This document shows positions 36,217 to 47,468 of a stretch of 64,000 nucleotides of DNA, one piece after another. The notes beneath the pieces are model-generated. The model ran no database searches. It was not told where the DNA came from and worked only from the letters and a program-made list of their open reading frames with translations. The stretch covers positions 496,001 to 560,000 of the forward strand of contig JAGTJL010000020.1 of NCBI GenBank assembly GCA_020746875.1, in the 5' to 3' direction. The first letter of the stretch is position 1; each line of letters begins with the position of its first letter. The translations under genes were made by a program, and so were the position numbers. This DNA is from Rhexocercosporidium sp. MPI-PUGE-AT-0058. Its lineage: Eukaryota > Ascomycota > Leotiomycetes > Helotiales.

Positions 36217-37880
36217 ATGATGCGTCTCCCAAAGAGTCCTCCTCCCAATAATCCCAATGAGAAGACGAAGGTTCGATCTGACGAGGATCGTCTCATCAAT
36301 GAGGCTGGAATGACAGCTGGAAATGAAAACAGTAGCCTCTTCATCAGGGGAGCTGATGATAATGCACAACTCTCTCACGCTCAGGACTCAGAATTGCATA
36401 GAATGATTGCTATGTCTACAGTCAATAAAGGCTAGTACAATGACTCTGTCCAATTTCTACAAGGCAGCTAACCATGCATAGACGGCCAGCCGGCTGTAGC
36501 CTCCGAGCAAGAAGAGAAAACCACAATACACTCTTCTTTCGATGATCGTGGCTATTCTCGTCCATCCCAAGGACGCACCTTAGAGAACCGATTAGATACT
36601 AGTTACGCAGTACGCAATCGGGATTATCAGAAGTTCTTCAAAGTTGGGAGAGTGTTCACTACGTTGTGGACTGAAGGTTATAGCGGACCTGCGAATACCC
36701 GGGACTCTTTCGTGAGCTCGGTGGTATATGGAGAGCAGGTCCATTCCAAAATTCGGCGTTTCGTTGTGGTGCGCAGGACCGATCGATCGTGCGTCTGTCT
36801 GCCGATAATTGTCATTACTTCAAGTCCAAATTCCCGAAAATTGCAAACACTTAACCTTGGAGAATATGGCATCATCTATAGCAACACGTTGCCTCGAAAC
36901 CTGGAAGGCGTGGTTGTGCCTCCAGTACGGGTCCAGGCCACGAAAGTCACAGGCTCATTTCGAGACTTTTCGTTAGTAGACTACGCAAGGCCATCCACAA
37001 TTGAGATGAACGTCAAAGTCAAAGACGTCGGGATGCTAGAATCAGAGTCACGGACGGTACTTGTTGCAAATTTTAGAAAGGTCTTTACTTCTCCTGGAGA
37101 GGAAGATCTCGCGCCATCCCTTGCTTCAAGCCCTAGTTCCGACGAGCTTTATGCCCTCCGCCAACTCCCATCAACATCAAATATTGATTCTACACTCATG
37201 TCATATGTCGAGTCAGATTATTCGACCTCAAATATTCTGCCATGCCACGAAGGCGAGCACGTGGTATTTCACAGACAAGCCGGCAGCATTCCCCAAACAG
37301 TGCAAGAGGTCAAGTTAGATTCAAGTATGATCCCCATAATGTAGAAATCCGTGCTTGAGCTTACAACGGTACAGAGTTTTGCATCATAGGCCAGCCAGGG
37401 AAGTTCTACAAAGTCGGTCGAGTCTTCAAGACTCTCTGGAGTGAGCCAGCTGGAGGGACCGCCAAAGACATGGACAAATCATTCTACAGCAAAGTTGGGT
37501 TTGACGAGCTTGTGTTCTCAAAGATTCGACGATTTGTTGTGGTTTGCGAAAAGAACCATAGCTGTCTTTGTCTACCCCTCTACACCTACGGCGGTCAAGG
37601 GGTTTCAAAACCCGATGTAAGAACTCAGGATCATGTCGCCATTCAAATCTGCACGAACGATCGCCCTTCTACTCCTCACTTGACTAATGAAGACTCGGAG
37701 AAACCTTCTCTTGGTATGATTATTGAGGACCACGATGAACATCTAGATCCCAAGACCAGGATTAACTTCGGTCAAGTCTTCACAGTCCAGCACAACCTGA
37801 AAGTGGCCAAGGTTGGCAGGATTCACCCAGGCGACCTCAAGCGTCTCAACGAGTACTTTATCGAAAGCATCATGGCATAG
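36217..37880 (+). CDS. DUF6590 tandem-domain protein B
   Basis: Model: join(36217..36430, 36482..37324, 37375..37880), 520 aa, phases consistent. Residues 1-120 are a disordered charged leader. The first DUF6590-like domain is divergent (KVGRVFTTLWTEGYSGPANT; KIRRFVVVRRTDRSCVCLPI). The second is canonical (KVGRVFKTLWSEPAGGTAKD; RFVVVCEKNHSCLCLPLYTY; GGQGVSKPDVRTQDHVAIQ; VFTVQHNLKVAKVGRIHPGD). Domain order is therefore the reverse of protein A, where the canonical copy comes first. Intron 1 (51 nt) has a GC donor, AAAG|GCTAGT, with branch GCTAACC and acceptor CATAG; the nearby GT donor would create a stop. Intron 2 (50 nt) is GTATGA...TACAG. The protein ends shortly after the canonical domain, without the long disordered tail of A. 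Confidence 0.82.
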
Positions 37881-38687
37881 TCGGCCTCAGTCTGTCGGAG
37901 CATGCCGACCACACTGGAAACTTCCAAGCGTATCGTATTTCCTCGTTTCAAGTTGTTCTATCTGGAATGTGGGGGTTCTTTGCTCCTCGGGGTACCTTCA
38001 GCGTTGGGGCTCATTGGTACTTACCACAGGAGCCCATTACTCCCGTTTTTACGTGGCTCTAAACTGAGTCATCCCCATGTGTCTGGTTGGCCGTTTGTAC
38101 GTCTGATAGGCTTAGTTATAACGACTTGCATGATCTTTTGTTGGTTATTTGAGTGATTTTGCTAGGGGATCTTGATACCTGCCGCATGCTGCTTTGGGAA
38201 AGTAATCGATGTGCTTAGACAATCATAACTCTCAACTACTGTATGCATTCTACGATATAAGAACAGGTCTTTAAGTCTACCGCCGAATATTATTCAGAAC
38301 ATCGAATTTGCGCTAGCGAGCCACTGAATCATGACAGCCATCTCGCGACTACATTGTTGCAAACCATTTCTTGCTTTAGCAAGCTTTACTACTTTTATCT
38401 CTAGTGTAGAGAGTGAACAAGTGTCACGTTTCGTCTAGCCAGCATGTTTAATCTTCGCATATTATGTTACTATTGCCTAACAATCTGCCCGTATTGGGTT
38501 CGCTTTCATACAAATTCAATCGTTATTTCGTGATGTCATCAATTTCCCTGAATCCCTTCATGACTGCCAATCTGCCCCGAAAATTTCAATTTAGAGTCGC
38601 GCATACACGACTGTGATTCGTTCGATAAACAGAATGAGACTAACGGTATAAAAAAGGACGAAAGAAACACGTATTAAGACTACCGCG
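37881..38687. other. Intergenic region
   Basis: 807 bp between convergent genes (DUF6590 B and the C2H2 gene). I see nothing beyond presumed 3' untranslated sequence. Confidence 0.5.
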
Positions 38688-41093
38688 CTAGCACGGCCCG
38701 TCTTGGAAGCTGGTGTGACAGCCATTGTAATTCTGATACTGAACGTCGACCTCCTCACGGAGGTTTGCTAGCATTGTACCTGGTCCCGGACCCGGTCCCG
38801 AAATGTTTGCGGATGGATCAGAAAAAGGCTGTTTGTGAAGGAGTTTCGGATCGATAGTCGTGGGAAGCGAATATGATCCAATTCCTGCCTGCAGAACTCT
38901 AGACTGATCTAAGGTCGAGAGCTTCGCTGCATGTAAACATTGGTCACAACGACCATCCATGTTTTGATAGCACGAACACAAAGTTCCATATCCAGAGTCG
39001 GACCAGCGAGATGGACCACGCTCAGGGGGAGGAGGTCGACCATTCAGTGTGTCCTGCATGGTAAGTTCTTGTGGAGTGGCCGGCTGCTGTGGTGACATTG
39101 GTGTAGTGGGATCCTGGGGTGCATAGAAATTGTTTTTGACGGGATGGTTGGGATGGGGGTTGAAACGAGATGCCTGCGGGCTTTGCATCTCTTGTGGGGT
39201 CCAAGGCGACTCTGGAATCTGGGGAAGATGACCGTCGGTATCGCTTCCATCACTAATAACTTGCTTTTCTGTGTCGTGTGTAGTTCCGCAAGAATCCCAC
39301 AGTATCTTCTGGCAGCGAATTATGATTGCCACAAGTTCCGATCGTTGCTCGGGTTGCATCTGATCGAGTATCGAGGAGGCATTTTGGTCAAGAAGATATC
39401 GCATTTGCCGTTCCACGTAGTCGTTGAACTCTCTCTTGTCATAGTTATTGCATTCGTGGACTAGTTTGTCAGTCAGTGGTTACCATTCATGATCCAGGGT
39501 AGCTAGAAAACATACAAGGAGATGAGGGTACAGTGTCGTCAGGAAAAAGCAATTGATATATGTTGCTCCATCGTTTTTCGGAGTCAAATCCGGAAGATCT
39601 TTTCATCACTTCCACCATCATGTGAGGAGAGATCCCCATTGCTGGTCCGCGTAGAAGCTCCTTGCATCTTTTCGCTTGCAGATTATGAAAATCTAATCCA
39701 TTCTGGTATTCGAAAGTCATTCCACAACGAATGCAGGTAATTGGATCAGCGTGGCGTCGACGTAAGTGTTCCCTGGATAGCTTTAGTCTCGATCGTTTCC
39801 AAAAGCTCAAGGGACTTACTTGAGACGAGTGATATCAGTGAAGCCTGGTCCCATGCAGGTTCTGTACTGCCCCGTTGGACCGTTACAACTATAGTAATCT
39901 GGGTTTCGCTTGAAGAACGGACATGCAAAGCGTTTGACAAAGCGTTTCTTGTTCCCGGAGTTACCGTCCTCGTCCTCGTCCTCGTCCTCATCTCCACCAG
40001 CTCCACCGGCTCCTGCAGATCGCTTTCCCTTCTTGCTTCCCGAACTTTGGCCTTGATTATTTCCAAATGTGTTCGAGCTGGAACTTGATGATATATTTGG
40101 CTGCCTTCTGGAACCAGAAAAACTGCCATTACGTACAGGAGCTTGAACAAAACCTTGTTGAGCCCCCGAGTGCAAGAGTGAGCTTGGATCGATATCAGCT
40201 GAGTGAGGCTCTCCAATGAATGAGCCTAGGGTATCTGCTCTAGTCTCAAGATCTGCCGAAGGCCACGTTCCAAGTCCCAAGTAACAACTCTCTCGGTAGA
40301 CAGTGTCGGTGAGTGTTCCATCGTCCAGAAATTCGCCCTTGACCTCACTCTCTTCGGTGGTGGTGACATCGAGACTTGCGGGAGGTAGACCTGGCTTCGA
40401 GTCCTTAACTTCGTCGTCGGATGAATTCTTTGAAGCTGGTTTCGCTGCTGTACCCGGCTTTTCGACGTTCACCAACCCTCTGATGCCCAACTCACTCCTG
40501 GGACTTGGTATCTTGACATGCTCATTGTTTTCAAGATGCTGTCTTTGTGTAGTAGAAGGGAATTGCGACAAGTCTCGTCGTGCTCGCTCTTCGGTTGAGT
40601 TTGCTTGCTTCGTCGCTGGTTCGGTCAGGTGTTGTTCATTTGCCAGTTTCCCCTGCGCGTCGTCTAATGTCAGAATATGCATGGCATGTGCAAGTCTGAC
40701 TGGAGTATGGCTTGACGAATTGCATCCTGGCATCTGGAAAGTATAGTCGCAATTGGTGTCATCGTCATCACTGTCTTGGGGGGCAGTCTCGCTAGATCGC
40801 GAATATTGAGGTCGAGAGTAAAGGTGGTGTACTGGGCTGGGTCAGCATCATCAAGAAGTACCCATTGGGACTCAACGTCACAAATGTAGCCAAGGGCTCA
40901 TGGCCACTCATTTGGCACAACAGTGGTCGGATGTAGACTTACCAGTACGTGGGACCGTCAAAGCTGGGAGAGTTCGTGGAACTGCCTCGCGGGAGGACTC
41001 GTACTCTCGCGTAAGGGGACCAAGGCTCGGACGATCACCCGCATCCTTGACCGCGTCCTCCCTAGTCCCGCGGTTAAAAACATGACGCGCCAT
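38688..41093 (-). CDS. C2H2-type zinc-finger domain protein
   Basis: Model: complement(38688..39460, 39516..39772, 39820..40831, 40943..41093), 730 aa, introns 111, 47 and 55 nt, all in phase. The N-terminal 300 residues are disordered and charged, ending in a Ser tract, a Gly/Lys linker and an acidic DEDEDEDEDG run. The conserved part is a cysteine/histidine region: RFACPFFKRNPDYYSCNGP, YRTCMGPGFTDITRLKEHL, RRHADPITCIRCGMTFE, LDFHNLQAKRC. It matches a widespread Pezizomycotina family with atypical C2H2 fingers, probably a nuclear regulator, though DNA binding is unproven. A helical segment (SEKRWSNIYQLLFPDD) follows, then a long Pro/Gln-rich C-terminus. It lies next to the DUF6590 module but is not clearly part of it. 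Confidence 0.87.
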
Positions 41094-41494
41094 TGGGGAG
41101 CTTTTCCGGGATCGATCTAAAAAGTGTATGTCAGTACAAGCTATGTTCAATATGAACACGAGTCATTCTTGGGATACCTGCATAACTTACAGATGTGAAA
41201 CCTCGGAGAAAATTGCTTGGATCGATATGGTTTGCGTGGTTGACCGTTGTTTGTTTTGCTGCTGGGACGGCTTTTGGGGTAGCCAGACAGAGGAAGAGGC
41301 AGCCGTTGAACAGCGTTAGAAAGATCCGGGAACGTACATCTCCTTGCAACGAGCGAGACCTTTTAAGCCTGAGTAGGACAAGAGCCGCACGATACACCAG
41401 CCAGTGCTACGTCCATAATGGACGTAACCGTTCCTTGAGTGAGCATCTGCTCACAACTCACAGCGGGGCAGAAGGTGTGGTAGAACAAACAAGC

Positions 41495-41534
41495 CAATAG
41501 CGGGGTCAAAATACCCATTTTTACCCCGCTATTG
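41495..41534. repeat. Hairpin with 17-bp arms
   Basis: CAATAGCGGGGTCAAAA (41495-41511) pairs with TTTTTACCCCGCTATTG (41518-41534) with a single mismatch and a 6-nt loop. The arm (TAGCGGGGT) resembles terminal inverted repeats of small Tc1/mariner-type fungal elements, so it may be a collapsed MITE or the footprint of two joined ends. Confidence 0.6.
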
Positions 41535-41707
41535 ATGTATCCTTGCTGATGCCTTGGTGCTCTCTCCATGGGGTCTTCCGTAACAACATCTGATGAGCAA
41601 CTGCTCAACTCTGAGACATCGGAATCTACTGGTAAACAATATTCAAAGCCTCATACGTCCCTTCGAAAAGACGGTGAGTCCCGATAGGAAGACGGCCGGA
41701 TTGAGAG

Positions 41708-41732
41708 CCACGACTTGACTCCTAAGTCGTGG
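41708..41732. repeat. Hairpin with 9-bp arms
   Basis: CCACGACTT (41708-41716) and AAGTCGTGG (41724-41732) are exact reverse complements with a 7-nt loop. Confidence 0.6.
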
Positions 41733-42173
41733 AGCCAATGAGCCATGCTCCTGGATAAGTCAAGATAGGAGCCAAATCACCGTCAGCAGCGGAGCAACTG
41801 CATCCCGTTGTGTAGGAAGTACCTCGTCAAAGATGGACTGCAGCGTGCAGGTTGCTCCTCAGAAAGATCACGAACCAATACAGTTGGGCTATCCACTGCC
41901 ACATATCAGCTTGCTGTGTCCCCAACTCTGTAAATGACTTGAGACGGCTCCCAAACCTCTCGTTTCCTAATCTCAAGACTGCGAGACAGGACGAGAACCA
42001 TGGCATCCCGTCTCACATTTCTTTGATATCGTTGTGATTATCGCCTGAGCCCTTAAGTTACTGGCAAGCTGGGGGGCCGACAAGCCGATTACGGCAGAAC
42101 ACGGGATGAAGAATGTCCTTGATTCGGTTCGGCCCACTACCACTGAATCTTGGCGCCACGAGATAAATACCTG

Positions 42174-42250
42174 TACTCCGTATGCAGTCCGTTCATGGCC
42201 GAAGCTTAGCGAAGTTCCCTGATTTTCAGGGTACACTCGCTAACGGAGTA
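42174..42250. repeat. Nested inverted repeats with TACTCCGT/ACGGAGTA ends
   Basis: TACTCCGT (42174-42181) and ACGGAGTA (42243-42250) bound 77 bp. Inside are TTAGCGA (42206-42212)/TCGCTAA (42237-42243) and CCCTGA (42217-42222)/TCAGGG (42226-42231), a stem in a stem. The outer octamer and the subterminal hairpin resemble fungal MITE termini. Confidence 0.5.
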
Positions 42251-43311
42251 ATGAAGTATGCCTGAGCTGCACTACCCTGCCCGCTCGATGGCGCTCGTTA
42301 TTCGGGTCCACGAATAAGAGAGGCATATGGAAATTCAAACGAGGACTTATGAATACTGCCATGAAAGATCTTTGTGTGCGGCGGTAGAAGAAAAAAGTAA
42401 TTAAAATAACAAACAATAAATGCAGAACCACAACAACATCTTGAAAACTGCCGAGTGCCCATTTCAGTCACAGACTTGTAACATAATTACTGCCAGTGCG
42501 TGATCCAAATTCTTGGGCCATTAAACTCATAATGATCTGAATTCACTTGTCCTAGGAGCCAATACCTCCATGATTGTGCTCTCGCTTGAGATACAATTCT
42601 AGACAAGATACTCACTTTCCCATTAAAAAACTTGAATCTCACAAGTCTATCCTGAGCGCAGTGAAGGGTTCTTATGCTGCCGAAAACAACGTTATGTATG
42701 TTCCTGACTCAAGAGAATACATGCAGTGGTCGTGGACTCATCCCATTGGCGTCAAAGTGTATGCCGTGGGTGATTGGAGACGTTCTCAGGAAGGGAGGCG
42801 GGGCATGACTTGTGTATGACGGTAGTGTGACTATATATGACTTGTCTAGTATGGCAAGAAGTTGGGATCTGGGGACGCATTCCATGCTCTATGTGATGCC
42901 TCTGAGCAAGCTGATACCAATGATCGAGAGTGAAGCCATCGATTTTGACTTTTTTCTAGCTTCGACCTGCTGCGGATCGCTAACCACTTTTGATCAAGCA
43001 TAGCGCCCATCATCCGCAGACGCCTCCAACCACAAGGTGAAGTTCGAGACATGAATTTCTAGTCAATATCGCGGGTCCTGCTCGATGTTAGATGGTCATC
43101 ATGCATGAGATAATGGACTTGAGCCTTCGGTACTGGCCCTCTGTTTGGAGCTCGCTTAAGCGACCCCAGTCAGCTCGTCTCCTAAATCATGCGTACCAGG
43201 ACAAAATTAAGGACTGACACTTTGGGTGGCTTATGGATTTTGCTTTTCGACGTAGATTTTGGGGTTGTAGGTCGCATCTAACCGTTGGGTGTTGCATAAA
43301 TCATCCCATCT

Positions 43312-46300
43312 TCAAGCTTTCGGAGCATACTCATCAATCACACTCGTCACCCCTGTGTATGCCCCACAAGGCATGAAGTCAAAGTCATATCCGAATGCTT
43401 TTGGTCCAGCAATCTCAAGACCCCGCTTACTGATCCACAACGGATGAGCAGCAGCGACCATGACCATGATTTTGAGACCGTATCGATACTCAGGGACACC
43501 GCAAGCCTCGCCAGTTAGTGTATCAAGTACCATGATCAGATCTGGAACCATCGTCAAGATCTACACCGAACAGAGTCAGCCCTCTTCCTGAATTCGAACC
43601 GAAACAACATCGCTAAGAGACTCACCTTCTTCTCTCCATTCTTGTAGAAAGCTTCAACGAGCAAATTCTCATTCTTGAACGGAATCTCGATCTTCTGTGG
43701 CCCCGTGTCATGACTCTCACTCGACTCACTCTCCTTCTCATAATCCTTGAGCTTGTCAATGATAAGTTTCCCATAACTATGGCCTTTGTAAATTGTGCTT
43801 CCGACCCCCACAATTTTGCCCTCGAAGATTTTCTTCGCCGCTTGCGGGCCTCCAAATTCGGTGATGAGGTCGCGATGAACGCTTCCGATGGTTTCCTTGG
43901 AGCGGGCCCGCACGACAGCACGACCGAGACGCCAGGCCAGAGATTGAGATTTGGGGATGCTGAAGTTTTGGAGCTCAGTTTTGGTGCATGGACGGGCGGC
44001 GATACCTGCTGCGAGACTGATGACTCTGGCGTTAACATTGGAAGACTTTGAGCTAGAGCTTGATTCTTACCCCATGGTGATGCAAATTACGGAGAACTTT
44101 GTCCACAGCGAGAGCATCTTTAGATGTGCTGAATGTCATAGTGGTTCCATCTCCACTGGCAAGACATACAGGAAGAAGATGATTGATGTTGCCATCGCCT
44201 GCTCCAATGTACAGGGAACTCATTTCAAAAGCTGGGAATGCTCGGCCTATGCAATTCAAAGTCAGCAAGTAGAGATGAACAGAGCTCGGGGAGTCTTACC
44301 CATGACATCCGCGTCGACACAGGGAATGCTGTAGGCGTTCGACATATGAAGCGGTGCAAATCCATTAGATCCGCCAATTTCCGCAGCTATCACCCCAGAG
44401 AATTTGATTCCCAGGTGCTTCTGCAGCCCTTCCCAAGCTTCACCGATCATGTTGCCTCCAAGCCGTTCGATGGCAATGGCTGGACTCCCCATAGCTGCCA
44501 CTGGCCCGCATAAAGCACCGTCCTCTAAGTCCTCGATGTCAATGATCGTGATGTCCCCGCCCTCACGCAAGATTTGCCGAAGCTCCAGGTAGGAACCATA
44601 CGGCGTACCTCCACCTGCACATCCGAGAATATAGCAGCCGATCGAGATGTAGTATGCGTCCGTTTCCGTCAGATGCCAAACTCTGTTGCAGTCAACATTT
44701 GGTCTGTAGGTGTCATGATCAATATCGGCTTCGGTGAAGGTTTTCAAATCTTCAATCTCCCATTTCTTCATCTCGTCGTACATCTCGTCAGTCGACGACT
44801 CGGGAACGTCAATTTCGCTACTGTTCAGGAAGCGTGCGTAGTCAACTGGCCCAACAACTTTCACCACGATCTTAGATTTCACTTCGATGTACGGAATGCC
44901 TGAGACGTCTTCTTCGATGATGCGAACTTCATCCTCTTTTGCATCTCTCGCTACCGCAGCAGCGATTGCTCTCGCCTTTACCTCAACAAGTGTTGTATCT
45001 TGCTGGTCATTGTCCACGATGAGCTCAGCGGCCTCTCCAATCTCGGCCCTATGAGAAAGTTAGTAATGTCACGAGGAAATTTGCACTCCAACATACACTG
45101 CAGCCCCAACAGCATTGGCAGCACCAGAATGTTCGGGAATCTCAATGGTTGCTACTCCAACGAGTTCCGGCGGGCAGAGAAAAGCACCGCCTCCGACCAA
45201 CAACAGACTACATGGCTCTGGGGACGTCTTCATCCTATCAATCAGATCCTCGATCATCGTTTTCATCTTCTTCCTCACTGCCTCCATGGTTTTGAGCAAG
45301 ACTACTGGCTTGGAAGTACCAGCTTTAGCTACGCCAGCTGCGACCATGACATCTGTAGCCGTCAACGAGCCACCACCAAAGCACTTTGCCTTCTCCCTCA
45401 GAGCTTGTCCCACACTGTCAGGTCCAATTCTGAATCTCCCGTCTGCGCCTTCGGGCACATGGACTAAAGACCCTCCACCAAGTCCAATGCTTTCGATTTG
45501 AGGAATAGCGAAATTTACTCGCACACCACCAATATCGGTGGATGAGCTAGCTAAACGGGGGAATCCACTTGGCAGAAGGCATCCAATATCTGTCGTCGTT
45601 CCTCCAATGTCAACTACGTATCTGCTCTCGGTGTTTTTGCCTGCTGAGGACAGGAACGAAGCTCCTCGGATAGAATTTGTTGCTCCTGATGCAAAGATCT
45701 GAATGGGAAAGAGCGTTGCTTCATCCGACGATAAAAGTTGGCCGGAGTTGGACGTCAGATACAAAGGGCATTTGAGGTCAAGGCGCTTCATCGCGCGTTT
45801 GAAGCTATTAATAGCTCTTTTCGCAAAACGAAGAATTGATGCGTTGAGAATTGCTGCATTCTCTCTGGCCAAAATACCGACACCAGCCACTATCATCATG
45901 TGAAAAATAATCCATTGAGACGACGGTATTTGCAACTTACCATCCCTTGAACATACAATCTCGAAATCATCGCCAAGTGTTTCTTCAGAATGTCGCGAAC
46001 TTGGTATTCTTGTGTGTACTTTTCATCGAAAGTTGAGTAGATACCGACGACGGCAACCCTTTGGAGCCCTTTTGCCTTGATGATCTTTGCTTGCTCCAGA
46101 ATGTCGGCTTCTTTGATGAGCCCGATCTCTGTGCCGTCAATTTGAACTCCCCCAGATATCCTAGCCTGTAGCTATTGATGACTGCTCTAAGTTAGCCGGA
46201 ATTTCCAGGCCGAGGTGTCCTGGGTTCTGTACTCTTTGTCAGAGCAGGAGGAAAGTCAATAAATGGAGGTGTGTTCTTCATGTAGTCACCAGCAGCTAAA

Positions 46301-46688
46301 CGAAGAACTGCAACAGGTTCAAGTCTGGACGCATCATGCTCTACGACCGCATTGATGAAGTGCTTTTCAATTAGCACGGCTTCAAATCTCACCAAAACGG
46401 ATTCACTTACAGTCGTTCCTATCATCAGACTTGCCACATTGGAGGGATATACATCCGCTTGTTTGAGGAGGGTCCGGATGGCCTCCTCGATTCCTGTTGC
46501 TACATCTGTTCATGTCGTGGCTTTGAACGATGAGATAACAGCAACGGGCCCAGACTTGGTTGGGTCAAGGAGAACTGCATCTGTATAGGTTCCTGTAGAC
46601 GAAATGAGCACATTGAGTGATCTGGTATAGAATTATAATGAAAAATACCACCGACGTCAACTCCGATGAGCAGTCTCTGAGAAGCCAT
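43312..46688 (-). pseudogene. Decayed hydantoinase/oxoprolinase-DUF917 fusion gene
   Basis: Family proteins are about 1000 aa: an N-terminal hydantoinase-A/oxoprolinase ATPase-like part followed by a DUF917 (S-Me-THD-like) part, acting in amide or hydantoin ring opening. Recognisable pieces in order: MASQRLLIGVDVGG (46688), an intron, TYTDAVLLDPTKSGPVAVIS, ASLMIGTT, FINAVVEHDASRLEPVAVLR, GGVQIDGTEIGLIKEADILE, ILARENAAILNASILRFAKR, YVVDIGGTTTDIG, SLLLVGGGAFLCPPEL, YILGCAGGGTPYGSYLELRQ, GGSNGFAPLHMSNAYSIPC, and the end SVIDEYAPKA. Splice sites are mostly intact. Three lesions break it: an in-frame TGA at 46510-46512 (KATT-stop-TDVATGIE), a one-base loss near 45971-45976 (frame changes inside KKHL...EIVCSRD), and a phase break near 44040-44080 after LRNLHHHG. 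The high conservation between lesions points to recent loss. Confidence 0.85.
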
Positions 46689-47092
46689 GGCGGTCTGATC
46701 GCGATGTGAAGGTAAAGAGTGTCAAAGTTTGTGGCTGACATTCCCGATCAGATTTCAGGTGGCGATAATCCCCTCACCTTGGGTTGCGCCACGAAATTAG
46801 TCCACCGATCTCGACGCTGATATATATTCACACAGGAATGATCCTTGACCTGGTTTCGCGCTCATGAAGATAGCGTTCTCAGCCAACCAGAGTCAAAGAT
46901 GGGGGTATGATCTTGGCAGTGAACAAACTTCGAAGACCCACAACCAACTTCTTGACGGGGAAGGCTCGAGGGATAACATAATGTAAGGCTAGGCTGTGAG
47001 ACTCATTGAAGCTTCAGACGGCCTGGATCTGTTAGATTGAAGATCTTGAGAGGAGGAAGTCTCAAGGCGGATAGAAGTCCGGCCGCTTACAA

Positions 47093-47149
47093 GTGATAGC
47101 AAAAAGGGGTAAAGCTAGCCCCACCTATTTAGCTATCGCTTAGCTATCA
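47093..47149. repeat. Transposon-end-like hairpin
   Basis: GTGATAGC (from 47093) pairs with the GCTATC copies at 47132-47137 and 47143-47148. An inner GGGG/CCCC stem (47106-47109 with 47119-47122) gives a nested structure. The reverse strand reads GATAGCTAAATAGGTGGGGC, in the style of Tc1/mariner/pogo terminal repeats. No transposase is nearby. It sits between the two decayed genes. Confidence 0.5.
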
Positions 47150-47468
47150 GTCGCTGTCCAAAACAACTCCGTCTTGGATTTCGGATGGTAAAAAGCTTCG
47201 ACTGTTTTTGAGAACTACTTGGACTCTCGACTATTGGTTGTCAAGCAGTTATTTTACGGCGCAGAACAACTTGAAAGATTTCTTTCGATTGGTGCCGTTC
47301 GACTATACTCGAATGAGCATAGCTTTGGCCAAGAAAATGTCAAAAGCAATGATCGCTCCAGGAAACTTTCAGGCAAGTGTAAAGGAACACAGGGGACTCC
47401 TTACAAAAGTCAATTATGAAGTAAAATTTGTCCGAGCGATTGCATTCGACTCAGCGAATTGATTTGTT

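Larger units (their letters stand above)
41094..43311. other. Intergenic region with hairpins and degenerate frames
   Basis: 2.2 kb upstream of the C2H2 gene and downstream of the hydantoinase pseudogene. It holds three strong inverted repeats, listed separately. Around 42.57-43.0 kb there are protein-like scraps on the plus strand (for example YAAENNVMYVPDSREYMQW) broken by stops, possibly a relic of an unidentified gene. Confidence 0.45.

Noticed and set aside
43622..44038. Long minus-strand frame beginning LTPESSVSQQVSPPVHAPKL
   Set aside because: It is an out-of-frame shadow of the hydantoinase/DUF917 exon, whose true frame reads RVISLAAGIAARP and SLAWRLGRAVVRARS.
47208..47468. Plus-strand 84-codon frame just before the M20 relic as its intact N-terminus
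   Set aside because: The residues do not resemble the start of M20 enzymes and a stop (TGA at 47461) separates it from the QILSNPEL motif; it may be chance.
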